A stretch of DNA of 64,000 nt, taken from Cytobacillus sp. FSL H8-0458 (GTDB lineage: Bacteria; Bacillota; Bacilli; Bacillales; Cytobacillaceae). Both the position numbers and the translations under genes were made by a program. Location: NCBI RefSeq assembly GCF_038002165.1, contig NZ_JBBOBR010000001.1:992001-1056000 (forward strand). Direction: 5' to 3'. Shown piece after piece: positions 16,788 through 26,106 of this stretch (position 1 is the stretch's first letter; the number at the start of each line of letters is the position of its first letter). The notes beneath the pieces are model-generated. The model was not told the DNA's origin, ran no database searches, and saw nothing but the letters and a program-made list of their open reading frames with translations.

Positions 16788-17414
16788 TTAAATCTCTTTC
16801 GATGAAAGGGGAAGAAAGAGCTTTACTCCTCTTTTATTGAAGGGAAGGACTTTTAAATCGGCAATCAAATGGCTTATGTAGCCGGCAAGGCAGGTATAAT
16901 AGACTCCTTCTATGCCAAGGGACATTTCAAATCTTGAAGAAATGAATGCGAAAAAAATAACCCCCAGCAGGGAATGAGTATAACTGCGGTGGGAAACAAA
17001 GGAAGCTATTAAAATATATATCCCAAATAATATGAGCCAAAGTTCCTGCAGGGAGGCTCCTCCTGCCAGGACACCAATTCCCGTTATGGTCAGCATGTGC
17101 TTTTGCCTGATTTTCGCTGAGATGGCTGTCATTCCAATTCCTATGCCCATTCCGAGCCATTTCTCTTTCGGGGAGCCCTCATAAAAACTATAGATAATCA
17201 TTAAAATTCCAATGATTTGGGCAACCGTCTGAAAGATTTCATGTGATAATGTCAGCCGGTCGCGGAGCTTTCCATCAATATCAAGATCAGGGATTAATCC
17301 TGAAACACTTCCGAGGCCGACTAATAAAAGTGTTGTGGAGGGGCTGGCATGAACAGTGTTCGCTACCACGTATCCTGCTGCTGCTCCAATTGCTGCATGG
17401 GCGGTACCATTCAA
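16788..17414 (-). CDS. YdjM-like membrane-bound metal-dependent hydrolase (DUF457)
   Basis: A membrane protein of the DUF457/YdjM family with about five helices. Conserved polar sites are NGTAHAAIGAAAGY at the N-terminus, GLIPDLDIDGKLRDR (Asp cluster), the HRSYTHSLLG histidine motif and the late HLIADLKV, together a probable metal site facing the membrane. TTG 17414 is the likely start: AAGGTGG lies 7 bases upstream, and the protein then begins M-NGTAH as in relatives. The frame extends to GTG 17426, but that lacks a site. This gives 208 residues. The physiological substrate is unknown. Confidence 0.8.
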   Translation of the reverse strand: MNGTAHAAIGAAAGYVVANTVHASPSTTLLLVGLGSVSGLIPDLDIDGKLRDRLTLSHEIFQTVAQIIGILMIIYSFYEGSPKEKWLGMGIGIGMTAISAKIRQKHMLTITGIGVLAGGASLQELWLILFGIYILIASFVSHRSYTHSLLGVIFFAFISSRFEMSLGIEGVYYTCLAGYISHLIADLKVLPFNKRGVKLFLPLSSKEI

Positions 17415-17585
17415 AATTATTTCCACCTTTATGTGATATTTGCATTTTTTTCATGCATTCTTACATTATATCAAAACATTTGTTCTGTTTGGCGGTTAAT
17501 AGATTAAAATCTCCCGGCAGTTCATGGTATAATGTGGACAAAGCTAAAGCATACATAATAGAATTTGTAGCTAAGGAAGGTATTT

Positions 17586-18752
17586 ATGTCAGAGGAAAAC
17601 ATAACGAGGATTCATTTAGACGGCAAGGAATACATACTGATCGGAACAGCACATGTGTCAAAGCACAGTGCAGAACAGGTGAAGGAAGTCATTGAGGCTG
17701 AACAGCCTGACTCTGTTTGTGTGGAATTGGATGAGCAGAGATATAAATCAATTATTGATGGCAGTAAGTGGAAAGAGATGGATATTATCCAGGTGATTAA
17801 GGAAAAGAAGGCATCATTGCTTTTAATGAACCTGGCGATTTCATCCTTTCAAAACCGTATGGCTGACCAATTTGGCATAAAGGCTGGCCAGGAAATGATC
17901 CAGGGAATTGAGTCAGCCAAAGAAACAGGGGCAAAGCTCGTTTTGGCGGACCGCAATATCCAGATTACCTTTGCAAGGATTTGGGGCAACCTTGGATTAA
18001 AAGGAAAATCACTGCTTCTCAGTCAGGTAATTGCAAGTATTTTCAGCAAAGATACCATAACTGAAGAAGAACTTGAAAAAATGAAGAATCAGGATACAAT
18101 AAATGCAATTCTAAATGAATTTACAGAAAGTTTTCCGCGATTGAAAAAACCTCTTATTGATGAGCGGGATCAATACCTGGCTCAGAAAATAAAAGATGCG
18201 CCAGGGAAAAAAATTGTAGCGGTGCTGGGGGCAGCACATGTACCGGGGATCAAAGAGGAAATCAAAAGAGAGCAGGACATGGCCAAATTGACTGAGCGCC
18301 CGCCGAAATCCAAGATTCCTAAGATTATTGGCTGGAGCATTCCTTTTATGATTATAGCCATTATTGCTTATACGTTCATAGCAAATCCATCAGCAGGGTT
18401 TTCCCAGACATTAAGCTGGATTCTATGGCATGGTTCTTTATCAGCTCTCGGGGCTGCAGTTGCATTAGGACATCCGCTTGCAATTCTAACAGCATTTGTA
18501 GCAGCGCCAATCACTTCCTTAAATCCGCTGTTGGCATCCGGCTGGTTTGCCGGGCTTGCACAGGCTTATGTACGCCGTCCGAGTGTCCATGATTTCGAAA
18601 CACTAACAGACGATGTTTTTACCGTAAAAGGTTTTTGGCGCAATAAGGTAACACGGATTTTACTTATTGTTGTCCTTTCTAATATTGGAAGCTCAATCGG
18701 CACTTTTATTGGGGGAGCCGATGTAATCAGAGTGTTTTTTGAAAATTTATAA
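17586..18752 (+). CDS. TraB/PrgY-family protein
   Basis: A 388-residue TraB-domain protein. The N-terminal ILIGTAHVSKHSAEQV (GTAHVS motif), VCVELDEQRY (glutamate) and AVLGAAHVPGI (GAAH motif) form the conserved putative metalloprotease-like or Tiki-related core. After residue 240 come about four membrane helices (IIGWSIPFMIIAIIAYTF onward) with HPLAILTAFVAAPITSLNP. The best-known relative, enterococcal PrgY/TraB, blocks peptide pheromone activity. Chromosomal homologues in bacilli have no assigned role. It is a single gene with an AAGGAAGG site and a strong terminator. Confidence 0.85.
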   Translation: MSEENITRIHLDGKEYILIGTAHVSKHSAEQVKEVIEAEQPDSVCVELDEQRYKSIIDGSKWKEMDIIQVIKEKKASLLLMNLAISSFQNRMADQFGIKAGQEMIQGIESAKETGAKLVLADRNIQITFARIWGNLGLKGKSLLLSQVIASIFSKDTITEEELEKMKNQDTINAILNEFTESFPRLKKPLIDERDQYLAQKIKDAPGKKIVAVLGAAHVPGIKEEIKREQDMAKLTERPPKSKIPKIIGWSIPFMIIAIIAYTFIANPSAGFSQTLSWILWHGSLSALGAAVALGHPLAILTAFVAAPITSLNPLLASGWFAGLAQAYVRRPSVHDFETLTDDVFTVKGFWRNKVTRILLIVVLSNIGSSIGTFIGGADVIRVFFENL

Positions 18753-18763
18753 ATGACGATTAT

Positions 18764-18793
18764 AGGTGAAACCCAGGTGGTTTCACCTTTTTT
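18764..18793 (+). terminator. Intrinsic terminator after traB-like gene
   Basis: AGGTGAAACC pairs perfectly with GGTTTCACCT around a 5-base loop, then a T-run of six. Confidence 0.92.
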
Positions 18794-18892
18794 AATCATT
18801 TTTATCAAACTAAATATGAACCAGGAAATCTTTTTAATAAAGTTGCGATGGATGGGGAACCATATATCAGACAAAATGCAGGAGGGAAAGAT

Positions 18893-19906
18893 ATGCCTGG
18901 CGGAAATTATGAAGATAAGCTTACTGCAGCTGAACATGCAACCCTTTGGTCACAATATGTGAATGACAGCCTTGCTGTTTGTATCCTGCAGCATTTTTTA
19001 AACCATGTAAAGGACAAAGAGATCCGCAAAGTACTTGAATTTGCCCTTAAACTATCTGAAACCCACATAAAAAAAATTACAGGGTTTTTATCAAGAGAGA
19101 ATCAGCCGATTCCAATTGGATTCACTGACAAAGATGTTAATGTGGATGCACCGTTGTTATTTACTGATATTTATATGGGGATATACATACACATTATGGC
19201 TATACATGGGGGGACAAGATATGCAGGTGCCTTAGGCAATGCTACCCGGACAGACATCAGGAAGTATATGAAGCAGGTTATAGATGAAACGATGGAATTA
19301 CATGATCGTTCTTCAGATGTTTTAATTCAGAAGGGAGTAATCGTCAAACCGCCGATATTAAACAACCATCACGAAATTGACTTTGTAAGGAAACAGAGTT
19401 ACTTAACAGGGTGGTTCGGGAAGCGGAGACCTATTAATGCAATTGAAATCAGTGGAATTTACTTGAATATGCAGAAAACGATGATGAAAATTGTTTTAGA
19501 ACTTGGATTTGGACAAGTGGCCCAATCTAAAGAGGTTCAAAAATATATGGAAAGAAGCAGACAGGTATGCCGCAAACATCTTGAAATTTTATCAGGGATA
19601 TTAACTCAGTCGAATTTGAATATCCCCAGGACATTTGAGGCAGAAGTAACGGATTCAACGATTCCTCCCTTTTCTGATAAACTTATGATGTACCATATCG
19701 CAACTCTTCTATCAGCTTCTATTGGCTATTATGGGGAAGCGATGTCCATGGCGCAGCGAAGGGACATTTCAGCAAACTATGCACGAATGATTGCCGAGAT
19801 AGGACTGCTGGCAGAAGATGGGATGAATCTCTTAATAGAACAAGGCTGGTTTGAAAAGCCGCCTATGGCTACTGACCATGAAGATTTGTCAAAGAAAAAG
19901 TTTTGA
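18893..19906 (+). CDS. DUF3231 family protein (two repeats)
   Basis: A 337-residue protein made of two DUF3231 units of about 165 residues, each a ferritin/hemerythrin-like helical bundle by appearance: LTAAEHATLWSQYVNDSLAV starts unit 1, and NAIEISGIYLNMQKTMMKIV falls in the second. Repeated E/H-rich segments (SETHIKKI, DETMELHDRS) could bind metal. The family is common in spore-forming bacilli and uncharacterised, and a one-unit relative is encoded at 39439. The ATG at 18893 is chosen for GGAGGG at 7 bases. A GC-rich hairpin follows. Confidence 0.8.
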   Translation: MPGGNYEDKLTAAEHATLWSQYVNDSLAVCILQHFLNHVKDKEIRKVLEFALKLSETHIKKITGFLSRENQPIPIGFTDKDVNVDAPLLFTDIYMGIYIHIMAIHGGTRYAGALGNATRTDIRKYMKQVIDETMELHDRSSDVLIQKGVIVKPPILNNHHEIDFVRKQSYLTGWFGKRRPINAIEISGIYLNMQKTMMKIVLELGFGQVAQSKEVQKYMERSRQVCRKHLEILSGILTQSNLNIPRTFEAEVTDSTIPPFSDKLMMYHIATLLSASIGYYGEAMSMAQRRDISANYARMIAEIGLLAEDGMNLLIEQGWFEKPPMATDHEDLSKKKF

Positions 19907-19945
19907 GGTTATAGGAGTTTTAGGTTATTAGGTTCTAAATTATGA

Positions 19946-19987
19946 GGTCCAGCAGCCTGATTCCAGGCAGCCGGGCCAATTTTATTT
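19946..19987. terminator. Large GC-rich hairpin between convergent genes
   Basis: 12 of 14 positions pair between GGTCCAGCAGCCTG and CAGGCAGCCGGGCC around ATTC, followed by an A/T-rich tail. It serves the DUF3231 gene and possibly the opposing ABC permease. Confidence 0.75.
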
Positions 19988-21083
19988 ATCTATCTGCAGC
20001 AATTGCCTTCCTTTTATAAAGCACCGACCCCAGAAGGAAGGTAACCGCACCCCAAATCACCATCACGGCAATTCCTGCCCAAAGTGACGCCGTAGCTATC
20101 CCGGTTTCATAAACCATGCTTTCTCTTAAACCATCAGCGAAATAGGTGAGCGGCAGAACAGCCGAAATCGGCTGAATCCATTCAGGCATCGTTTCAATAG
20201 GGAAAAACACGCCGCTTAAAAACATCATGAGAAAGCTGCAGATATTGGCTACCCCCATATAAGCCTCGGTCGTTTTGCTGAAAGAAGAGAAGAAGTAGCC
20301 AAGTGCATTAAAGGATAGAGCTCCGATCAAAAATACGATAATCAGGGTAAAAGGATTTATATAAAGATTGGCGCCAAATAAGAGGACTCCTATTAACGAG
20401 AGCAGGATGATCTGCACAATGCTGAACAAAAGTCTCATAATCATATCGCTTAATCCGAATATGCCCATATTGGCCGGTGTCATACGCAGCCTTTTGATTA
20501 ATCCCTTTCTGCGCATTTCCACCAGGTCCACCATGCCAAACATGCCGCCCTGGGCAATGGATAAAGCAATCATGCCGGTTAAAAGGAAATCGGTATAATC
20601 CAATTCATTGGTACCGGATGTAATCGATTCATATTGCAGATCATATTTTGGAGAAGCGCCGGCAGCCAGTAAATTAGCCTGCTGGACAAACTTATCCAGA
20701 ATGCCGGAAATGGCCTGGGCTGCTGCACCCTGTTCATTTTCTTTATTGACAACAAGAAACACAGAAGATGCTTCCGCTGACTCCGGCAGGATAATCGCGG
20801 CATCCACTTCCTGATCTCTTACCCACTCCTCCGCTTTATCCCTCGTAACTGGCTTTCCTGACTTAATCTCAAAAACAGGAAGTTCACTGATCTGGGATAA
20901 CATCATCTCGGAAGCCGGATTCGGGCTTGGATCCACTATGGCAACCTTTGTTTTAAACTCTTCGTCTGAATTTCCGCTGAAAATGACCATAAATATGACC
21001 ATTAAAATAACAGGAAAAAAGATGCCCCAGAACCATGCCTGTTTTTCACGAAGAGTTAATTTCAGCTGCGCCAGAAACATCAT
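19986..21083 (-). CDS. ABC-2 type exporter permease
   Basis: Membrane subunit of an ABC-2 exporter: one N-terminal helix (FWGIFFPVILMVIFMVIF), a large extracytoplasmic domain (about residues 45-170, EEFKTKVAIVDPSPN onward), then five helices ending in LYKRKAIAADR. The RRKGLIKRLRMTP loop after the second helix is the usual coupling region. Start is uncertain: ATG 21083/21080 lack a good site, while GGAGGG (21114-21119) is ideally placed for an ATT codon at 21107, in frame and just behind the ATPase stop. An ATG at 21149 would overlap the ATPase. It pairs with the ATPase gene upstream. The exported substrate is unknown. Confidence 0.85.
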   Translation of the reverse strand: MMFLAQLKLTLREKQAWFWGIFFPVILMVIFMVIFSGNSDEEFKTKVAIVDPSPNPASEMMLSQISELPVFEIKSGKPVTRDKAEEWVRDQEVDAAIILPESAEASSVFLVVNKENEQGAAAQAISGILDKFVQQANLLAAGASPKYDLQYESITSGTNELDYTDFLLTGMIALSIAQGGMFGMVDLVEMRRKGLIKRLRMTPANMGIFGLSDMIMRLLFSIVQIILLSLIGVLLFGANLYINPFTLIIVFLIGALSFNALGYFFSSFSKTTEAYMGVANICSFLMMFLSGVFFPIETMPEWIQPISAVLPLTYFADGLRESMVYETGIATASLWAGIAVMVIWGAVTFLLGSVLYKRKAIAADR

Positions 21084-21108
21084 TTTAAATTGATTAAATT
21101 GATTAATG

Positions 21109-22038
21109 TTAATCCCTCCATTCTTTGCCGGTAAATGCAATGAACACATCTTCCAGGCTCATTTCCCGTATGGAGACCTGTTCTACCCCGTATGATTTTT
21201 CTTTTGTAAATTTAAATAAGTCCAAAAGGGTTTCTTCCGGCTTTGATGCCCATATTTTCAGAGCAGCCCCTTCCCGTTCTGTTTTTGAAACGAATGCCAG
21301 CTCCTTTGAAAATCCGTCAGCGTCCTCAGCCGCCTTTTCTCCATCAAGAAAGCTCAGTCTTATTTCCCGCTCATCCGTCAGCTTCTCAATAAGTGCCGAA
21401 GGGGTGTCGAGTGTAATCACATTCCCCTGGTCCACAATGCATACCCGGTCACTCAGCTTTTCCGCTTCTTCCATGTAATGTGTTGTTAAAATGGTTGTTT
21501 TGCCTAATTCCTTTAGGTGGAGAATAATATCCCAAATATTTCTTCGGGCCTGAGGATCGAGTCCTGTAGTCGGTTCATCCAGAAAAATGATTTCAGGGTC
21601 ACTAATCAGTGCCAGGCCAATGGCGAGCCTTTGCCTTTGGCCGCCTGAAAGTTTTTTAACGTGATTTTTGCGGTGCTCAGTCAGGTTGACAATTTCAAGG
21701 ATCTCTTCCGTTGGTCGCGCATGGTCGTAAAAGGAAGCAAAAAGGTTAAGGTTTTCTTCAGGGGTCAGCAAATCAAACATGGCACTTGACTGAGGCTGTA
21801 CTCCAATTTTCTTTTTTATCGAAACGGCATGCTTATTCCAATCGAGGTCACCAAAATGAATTATGCCATTGTCAGGTGAAACAAGGCCTTCAATCATTTC
21901 CAGTGTCGTCGTTTTACCTGCTCCGTTAGGTCCAATGATGGTGAAAACTTCACCGGCATGAACCGAGAAACTGATATCCTGGACAGCCTTGATTGAGTCA
22001 AAGGATTTTTGTAGATTCCTTACCTCTAAAACAGTCAT
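21109..22038 (-). CDS. ABC exporter ATP-binding protein
   Basis: A 309-residue ATPase for the adjoining permease. Walker A is GPNGAGKTT (about residue 36), the Q-loop is GVQPQSS, the signature is LSGGQRQRLAIG, Walker B is IIFLDEPTTGLDP, and the H-loop is TTHYMEEA. A C-terminal extension of about 90 residues (from LTDEREIRLSF, ending EDVFIAFTGKEW) is typical of drug/antibiotic ABC-2 exporters (DrrA/CcmA type). The two genes overlap at the ATPase stop and permease ribosome site, so they are translationally coupled. A divergent promoter region separates it from the nucleotidyltransferase gene. Confidence 0.92.
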   Translation of the reverse strand: MTVLEVRNLQKSFDSIKAVQDISFSVHAGEVFTIIGPNGAGKTTTLEMIEGLVSPDNGIIHFGDLDWNKHAVSIKKKIGVQPQSSAMFDLLTPEENLNLFASFYDHARPTEEILEIVNLTEHRKNHVKKLSGGQRQRLAIGLALISDPEIIFLDEPTTGLDPQARRNIWDIILHLKELGKTTILTTHYMEEAEKLSDRVCIVDQGNVITLDTPSALIEKLTDEREIRLSFLDGEKAAEDADGFSKELAFVSKTEREGAALKIWASKPEETLLDLFKFTKEKSYGVEQVSIREMSLEDVFIAFTGKEWRD

Positions 22039-22228
22039 TCATTTTCCCCGCTTTCATAACAAGTTGTTTGTCAGTATCCTGCAAAATTCCTAACCTTCTA
22101 TTTAATACGTAGCTATTTTTGAAAAAATTCACTTTTTTAGTAAACTTAATAATATCAAGGATGGTACCATAATATGGGACAAAAAAGTGATCGAGGCTAA
22201 CTTTATAAAAAACGGGGGAGAAGTGCAG

Positions 22229-23017
22229 ATGAGAGAACTTCCAATAGCAGTTGATAATAAGCTGGCTAAGTACATGAAATTATTTAATGAATATATGCCT
22301 AATCGGCTTGCAGGCTTATATTTGCATGGATCGCTTGCACTGGATGCTTTTGTAGAAGGATCAAGCGATATTGATTTTATTGCGGTTACACATAGCGGGT
22401 TAACCCAGTCAGAATTGAAAAAGGCTGAGGAGATTCATAGGATAATAGCAGACAAAAATCAGTTTCCTGAAATGGATGGGGTTTATATAACTCAAAATGA
22501 CCTGGGCACTCTTCGTGAATGTTTCTTCTATAATAACGGGCGAATGAATTATGGTCAGTTCCTGAATCCAGTTATCTGGTGGCTTTTAAAAAAGAAGGGG
22601 ATTGCCATTTATGGGGATCTTCCGGTTATAGCGATAAATGACAATGATTTAGTTTCATACACTTATGAGAACATGAATACATATTGGGCAAATCGGATCC
22701 GGATATTCGAGAAATCGATTGATGAACTTGCACAAAAAGCTGACTCTGAGATTGATATAGAAGTCGAATGGACAGTGCTCGGCATCTTGCGCCAATTCTA
22801 CACATTGAGAGAGAAGGATATTATCTCTAAGCAAGGGGCCGGGGAGTACTCCTTAAAGCATTTGCCGGAAAAATGGCACCCAATCATATTGGATGCCGTT
22901 AATATTCGCCTTGGTGAGAAAAGTAGGCATTATGCAGGAAAACTTGATCGAATTGAAGAGACTATTAGCCTGTCAAAATATCTTATAAGCCAATCAGCAG
23001 CAATCCAAAATAAGTGA
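22229..23017 (+). CDS. AadA-like nucleotidyltransferase (DUF4111)
   Basis: A 262-residue protein with an N-terminal polymerase-beta-type nucleotidyltransferase domain, LYLHGSLALDAFVEGSSDID (G-S-x9-D-x-D catalytic pattern). The DUF4111 helical domain follows (ENMNTYWANRI, VLGILRQFYTLREKDI, GAGEYSLKHLPEKWH), as in aminoglycoside adenylyltransferases ANT(3'')/ANT(9). It may adenylylate spectinomycin or streptomycin-like compounds, but chromosomal bacilli homologues are often silent or of unknown substrate. ATG 22229 is chosen for GGGGGAG upstream. A second member is at 42206. Confidence 0.8.
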   Translation: MRELPIAVDNKLAKYMKLFNEYMPNRLAGLYLHGSLALDAFVEGSSDIDFIAVTHSGLTQSELKKAEEIHRIIADKNQFPEMDGVYITQNDLGTLRECFFYNNGRMNYGQFLNPVIWWLLKKKGIAIYGDLPVIAINDNDLVSYTYENMNTYWANRIRIFEKSIDELAQKADSEIDIEVEWTVLGILRQFYTLREKDIISKQGAGEYSLKHLPEKWHPIILDAVNIRLGEKSRHYAGKLDRIEETISLSKYLISQSAAIQNK

Positions 23018-23042
23018 GCATCCCCTGATGTGAAGCTCACTT
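23012..23042. terminator. Hairpin between convergent genes
   Basis: AAGTGAGC pairs with GCTCACTT over a 15-base loop that overlaps the end of the nucleotidyltransferase gene. No strong T-run. Confidence 0.5.
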
Positions 23043-23060
23043 GACCGGTACTGGAGGCCG

Positions 23061-23402
23061 TTATGTTAACCTCATTGGAGCATTCAAATTATGGGCATCC
23101 CGGTAGGAACGATAAGAGACAAATCTTTTTCCATGGGAGGAACCATCCAATTGAAGAATGCGGTCATTGATGGTTTCCATATACAGAAAGTCATCATTAG
23201 CATTTAGACGATAGAAAGTGTATGTGTTGCCAAGGAGTTCTTTCTTTGTTATCTGTGTATCGGGATGCTGCTGGATGAATTCTGACAGCTGCTTAACAGA
23301 AACGGATGGTATATCTGCCATTTCATATAGCTTCCCTTTAAGGTTTGATTTTAGTTTGTTTACCGCACTCATTGCCTTTTCTTTATATTTATTCCTGGAC
23401 AT
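23061..23402 (-). CDS. Conserved small hydrophilic protein (113 aa)
   Basis: Minus-strand ATG 23402 follows AAGGAGTG at 6 bases and gives a basic, soluble 113-residue protein (MSRNKYKEKAMSAVNKLKSN). A central segment, VSVKQLSEFIQQHPDTQITK, could form helix-turn-helix-like pairs. It ends SYRSYRDAHNLNAPMRLT. No family is recognised with confidence. The longer upstream frame to 23552 has no ribosome site and overlaps the promoter of the divergent gene. Confidence 0.55.
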   Translation of the reverse strand: MSRNKYKEKAMSAVNKLKSNLKGKLYEMADIPSVSVKQLSEFIQQHPDTQITKKELLGNTYTFYRLNANDDFLYMETINDRILQLDGSSHGKRFVSYRSYRDAHNLNAPMRLT

Positions 23403-23544
23403 GTTGTCACTCCTTAAATGTGATAGTAAGAATAATTTCCATTTGAAGAAAGAATAAACATTCCCTGCAGTGAAGTCAAGAACAGTATCAAATGAAATAT
23501 TGATGAAATCTTTCTGTACTTTTAATGAAAGGAAGTGCATTGTT

Positions 23545-24371
23545 TTGCACAAAGAAATGAGTAAGTTAAGATCAGATTGTGAAAATTGTTTTGGACTTTG
23601 CTGTGTGGCCCTCCCCTATGCAAAATCTGCGGACTTTGCTATGGACAAGGAAGCAGGTAGGCCATGTTCAAATCTGCAGGCTGATTTTCGCTGTAAGATA
23701 CATGCCGACCTCAGGAAAAAAGGTTTCAGAGGCTGCACCACATTTGAATGCTTCGGAGCAGGCCAGAAAGTATCTCAAGACACGTTTAAGAATAGAGACT
23801 GGCGCAGCCATCCCGGGCTTGAGAAAGAGATGTTTGATGTGTTTCCCGTTATGCATCAGCTTCATGAAATGCTATTCTACTTAACAGAAATTCTATATTT
23901 GGAAGCCGCGAGCCCTATTCATGGTGAAGTGAGAGGGATTTTGGACAAAACAGAGGATTTAACTAATATGGAACCGGATTTGATTTTGGCAATTGATGTT
24001 CAGGCTCATAGGCATGAAGTTAATAAGCTGCTTCTAAAAGCCAGTGAGATTGTCAGGAAGAACTCTGGAATGCATCAAAAAAATCGGCGGAAAAATACAG
24101 CGGGCGGAGAGATTTTATCGGAGCCAAATTAAAAGGTGAGGTGTTATGCGGAGCGAACTTAAGGGGTTCCTTGTTTATTGCTGCTGACATGCGAAAAGCT
24201 GACTTAAGATATACCGATCTTATTGGTGCGGACTTCAGGGACGCAAATTTAAGCGGAGCCAACTTAATGGGAAGTATTTTTCTAACACAGGCTCAGGTTA
24301 ATTCAGCAAAAGGGGATATGTATACGAAGCTGCCAAAGGGATTGCAGAGGCCACACCACTGGGTGAATTAA
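23545..24371 (+). pseudogene. Pentapeptide-repeat protein with cysteine-rich N-terminus, frameshifted
   Basis: The N-terminal half has a cysteine-rich domain (CENCFGLCCVALPYA, FRCKIH, GCTTFECFGAGQ). It runs in one frame to a TAA at 24130-24132. One frame over, directly joined at GAGAGATT (24107-24114), the rest of the family's sequence follows: DFIGAKL, LCGANLRGS, ADLRYTDLIGADFRDANLSG, a right-handed beta-helix built of A(D/N)LXX pentapeptides, ending GLQRPHHWVN. An apparent gain of two bases (AG) at a GAGA run explains the break. TTG 23545 or ATG 23557 are possible starts. The intact protein would be about 275 residues. The single lesion could also be a recent or phase-variable change. Confidence 0.7.
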
Positions 24372-24391
24372 AATGAAAGAGGAGATGCCGA

Positions 24392-24845
24392 GTGACACAG
24401 AACGAAATCGTGCTTGTTGTCAGCACATCAGTCATACAAGAAGGCAAAGTGCTGATGATAAAAGAGAAGAAAGCCACAGTAAAGAATAAATGGAATTTCC
24501 CGTCCGGCCGTTGAAAAAGGGGAAGATATCATTGAGGCTGCCTGCAGGGAAGTTAAAGAAGAAACAGGCCTGGATGTTAAGCTGACTCATACAACTGGAA
24601 TCTATAACTTTATCAGCAGTACGGACCATCAGGTCATCTTATTTCATTTTATTGGTCAAATAACAGGGGGCTTTTTGAGGCTTCAGGAAGAAGAAATAGC
24701 CGATTGCAAGTGGGTGAATCTATCAAACTTTAAAAGCTTTAAGGACGAGGAACTCCGTGATGCCAAAATCATCAGGCAAATTCATGATGCCGTAAAAGCT
24801 GATAAGCTTTATCCCCTCGAACTGTTTCAAATAAAGTTAAACTGA
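24392..24845 (+). pseudogene. Nudix hydrolase, frameshifted in the Nudix box
   Basis: GTG 24392 (behind GAGGAG) starts a Nudix protein: VLVVSTSVIQEGKVLMIKEK, then NKWNFPSGR and a TGA. Two missing bases near 24511 account for the break. In the shifted frame the Nudix box continues as VEKGEDIIEAACREVKEETG, followed by the expected strands to LYPLELFQIKLN. The G-x5-E-x7-REUxEE-x-GU motif is complete only across the shift, so the encoded enzyme cannot hydrolyse nucleoside diphosphate derivatives as it stands. Restored length is about 151 residues. It lies 20 bases after the broken pentapeptide gene. Confidence 0.75.
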
Positions 24846-24914
24846 CAAAGTGAAAGGGATTTTCAGGAATTTTGTCGAAAGAATACCCTATCGAATAAAA
24901 TAGGCGGGGTATGA

Positions 24915-26042
24915 ATGGAGTTTAAAATTAAGAATGAATATTTTAATAAAGCAATTGTAGAAGTAAGCAGTGCAGTTTCAGCTAAGACTCCTTTTCCAAT
25001 TTTGACCGGGATAAAGCTGACTGCATGTGAGGATCATTTAACACTCACTGGAAGCAGCTCTGATATTGTGATTGAAAAGGTCATTCCTGCATCTGATGAA
25101 GGAGCCGGACTTGAAATTGAAGAGACTGGAAGTGTTGTAGTAACATCCAGATACCTGACAGAGCTCATTAAAAAGCTGCCGGGTGACATACATATTAAAG
25201 TGGCTGAAAAGAATAGCCTGACAGTATTGTCAGATGAAATCCTCATTTCCTTAAATGGGTTTCCTGCTGAAGAGTATCCAGCACTTCCTGAATTTGAAGA
25301 TTCCCAAGGAATTGCATTTTCTTCTGCAGAGTTAGTAGAAATGATAAAGCAAACCGTGTTTGCTGTTTCAAAAAATGATACAAGGCCGGCTCTTACAGGT
25401 GTGCATATGAATTTTAATGGAAACAGCTTTTCATGTGCCGCAACTGACTCACTTCGATTAGCATTTCTGGAGACAAAGATCCTTTCTGCAACTAACGGCT
25501 CTTTCATAGTTCCGGGCTCCAGCCTTAAGGAGCTTTTAAAGCTGTTAGCTCATCAGGAAGAAAGTGAAATACAAATATTATCATCAGAGAGCTATTTAGC
25601 TTTCAAAACAAAATCAATCATGCTCTGTTCACGGCTTATTGAAGGCAAGTATCCGGATGTAACCGGACTCATCCCTAATGAAGCGAAAACAGTTATACAA
25701 TTGGATGCAAAGAAACTATTAAAGGGAATTGACCGCGCCTGCCTTTTTGCGCATGAGTGGAAAAACAATAATGTCCTTTTGGAGATAAAAGAAGACGCAT
25801 TGAAAATATCCTCTGTTTCTTCTGCGATCGGAAAAATTGAAGAAACCCAGCCTCTAATAGAATTGACTGGGGAGAGGGAACTATCCATTTCACTTGATGG
25901 GAACTTTTTAATGGATGCCCTAAAAGCCATACATGAAGAGCATGTTCTTTTAAGCTTCAGCGGCTCAATGAGACCGGTCATAATCAAGCCTGTCAGCAGC
26001 GAGTCTTATATTCAGCTGGTTTCGCCTGTCCGCTCCTATTAA
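24915..26042 (+). CDS. Second DNA polymerase III beta-clamp (DnaN paralogue)
   Basis: A 375-residue sliding-clamp protein, full length for the family, with the three clamp domains recognisable: FPILTGIKLTA and GSSSDIVIE in domain 1, VFAVSKNDTRPALTGVHMNF and TDSLRLAFLE in domain 2, and IEGKYPDVTGLIPNEAKT plus the C-terminal LVSPVRSY (canonical ending L-P-V-R-T-Y) in domain 3. The genomic context is not dnaA-dnaN-recF, so this is a paralogue rather than the replicative copy. Divergent residues in the peptide-binding cleft region suggest a distinct partner set, perhaps a repair polymerase. Single gene with GGCGGGG upstream and a strong terminator. Confidence 0.88.
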   Translation: MEFKIKNEYFNKAIVEVSSAVSAKTPFPILTGIKLTACEDHLTLTGSSSDIVIEKVIPASDEGAGLEIEETGSVVVTSRYLTELIKKLPGDIHIKVAEKNSLTVLSDEILISLNGFPAEEYPALPEFEDSQGIAFSSAELVEMIKQTVFAVSKNDTRPALTGVHMNFNGNSFSCAATDSLRLAFLETKILSATNGSFIVPGSSLKELLKLLAHQEESEIQILSSESYLAFKTKSIMLCSRLIEGKYPDVTGLIPNEAKTVIQLDAKKLLKGIDRACLFAHEWKNNNVLLEIKEDALKISSVSSAIGKIEETQPLIELTGERELSISLDGNFLMDALKAIHEEHVLLSFSGSMRPVIIKPVSSESYIQLVSPVRSY

Positions 26043-26063
26043 AAACTGGATTTTATTCTTTAT

Positions 26064-26106
26064 GCACCATCCATCAGCAAATTCAGCTGGCGGATGGTGC
26101 TTTTTT
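26064..26106 (+). terminator. Intrinsic terminator after dnaN paralogue
   Basis: GCACCATCC pairs perfectly with GGATGGTGC, with inner CAGC/GCTG, then six T residues. The rest of the gap to 26265 holds a short A/T-rich stretch and a remnant (about 26214-26245) of the Bacillaceae repeat seen at 57628. Confidence 0.92.
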
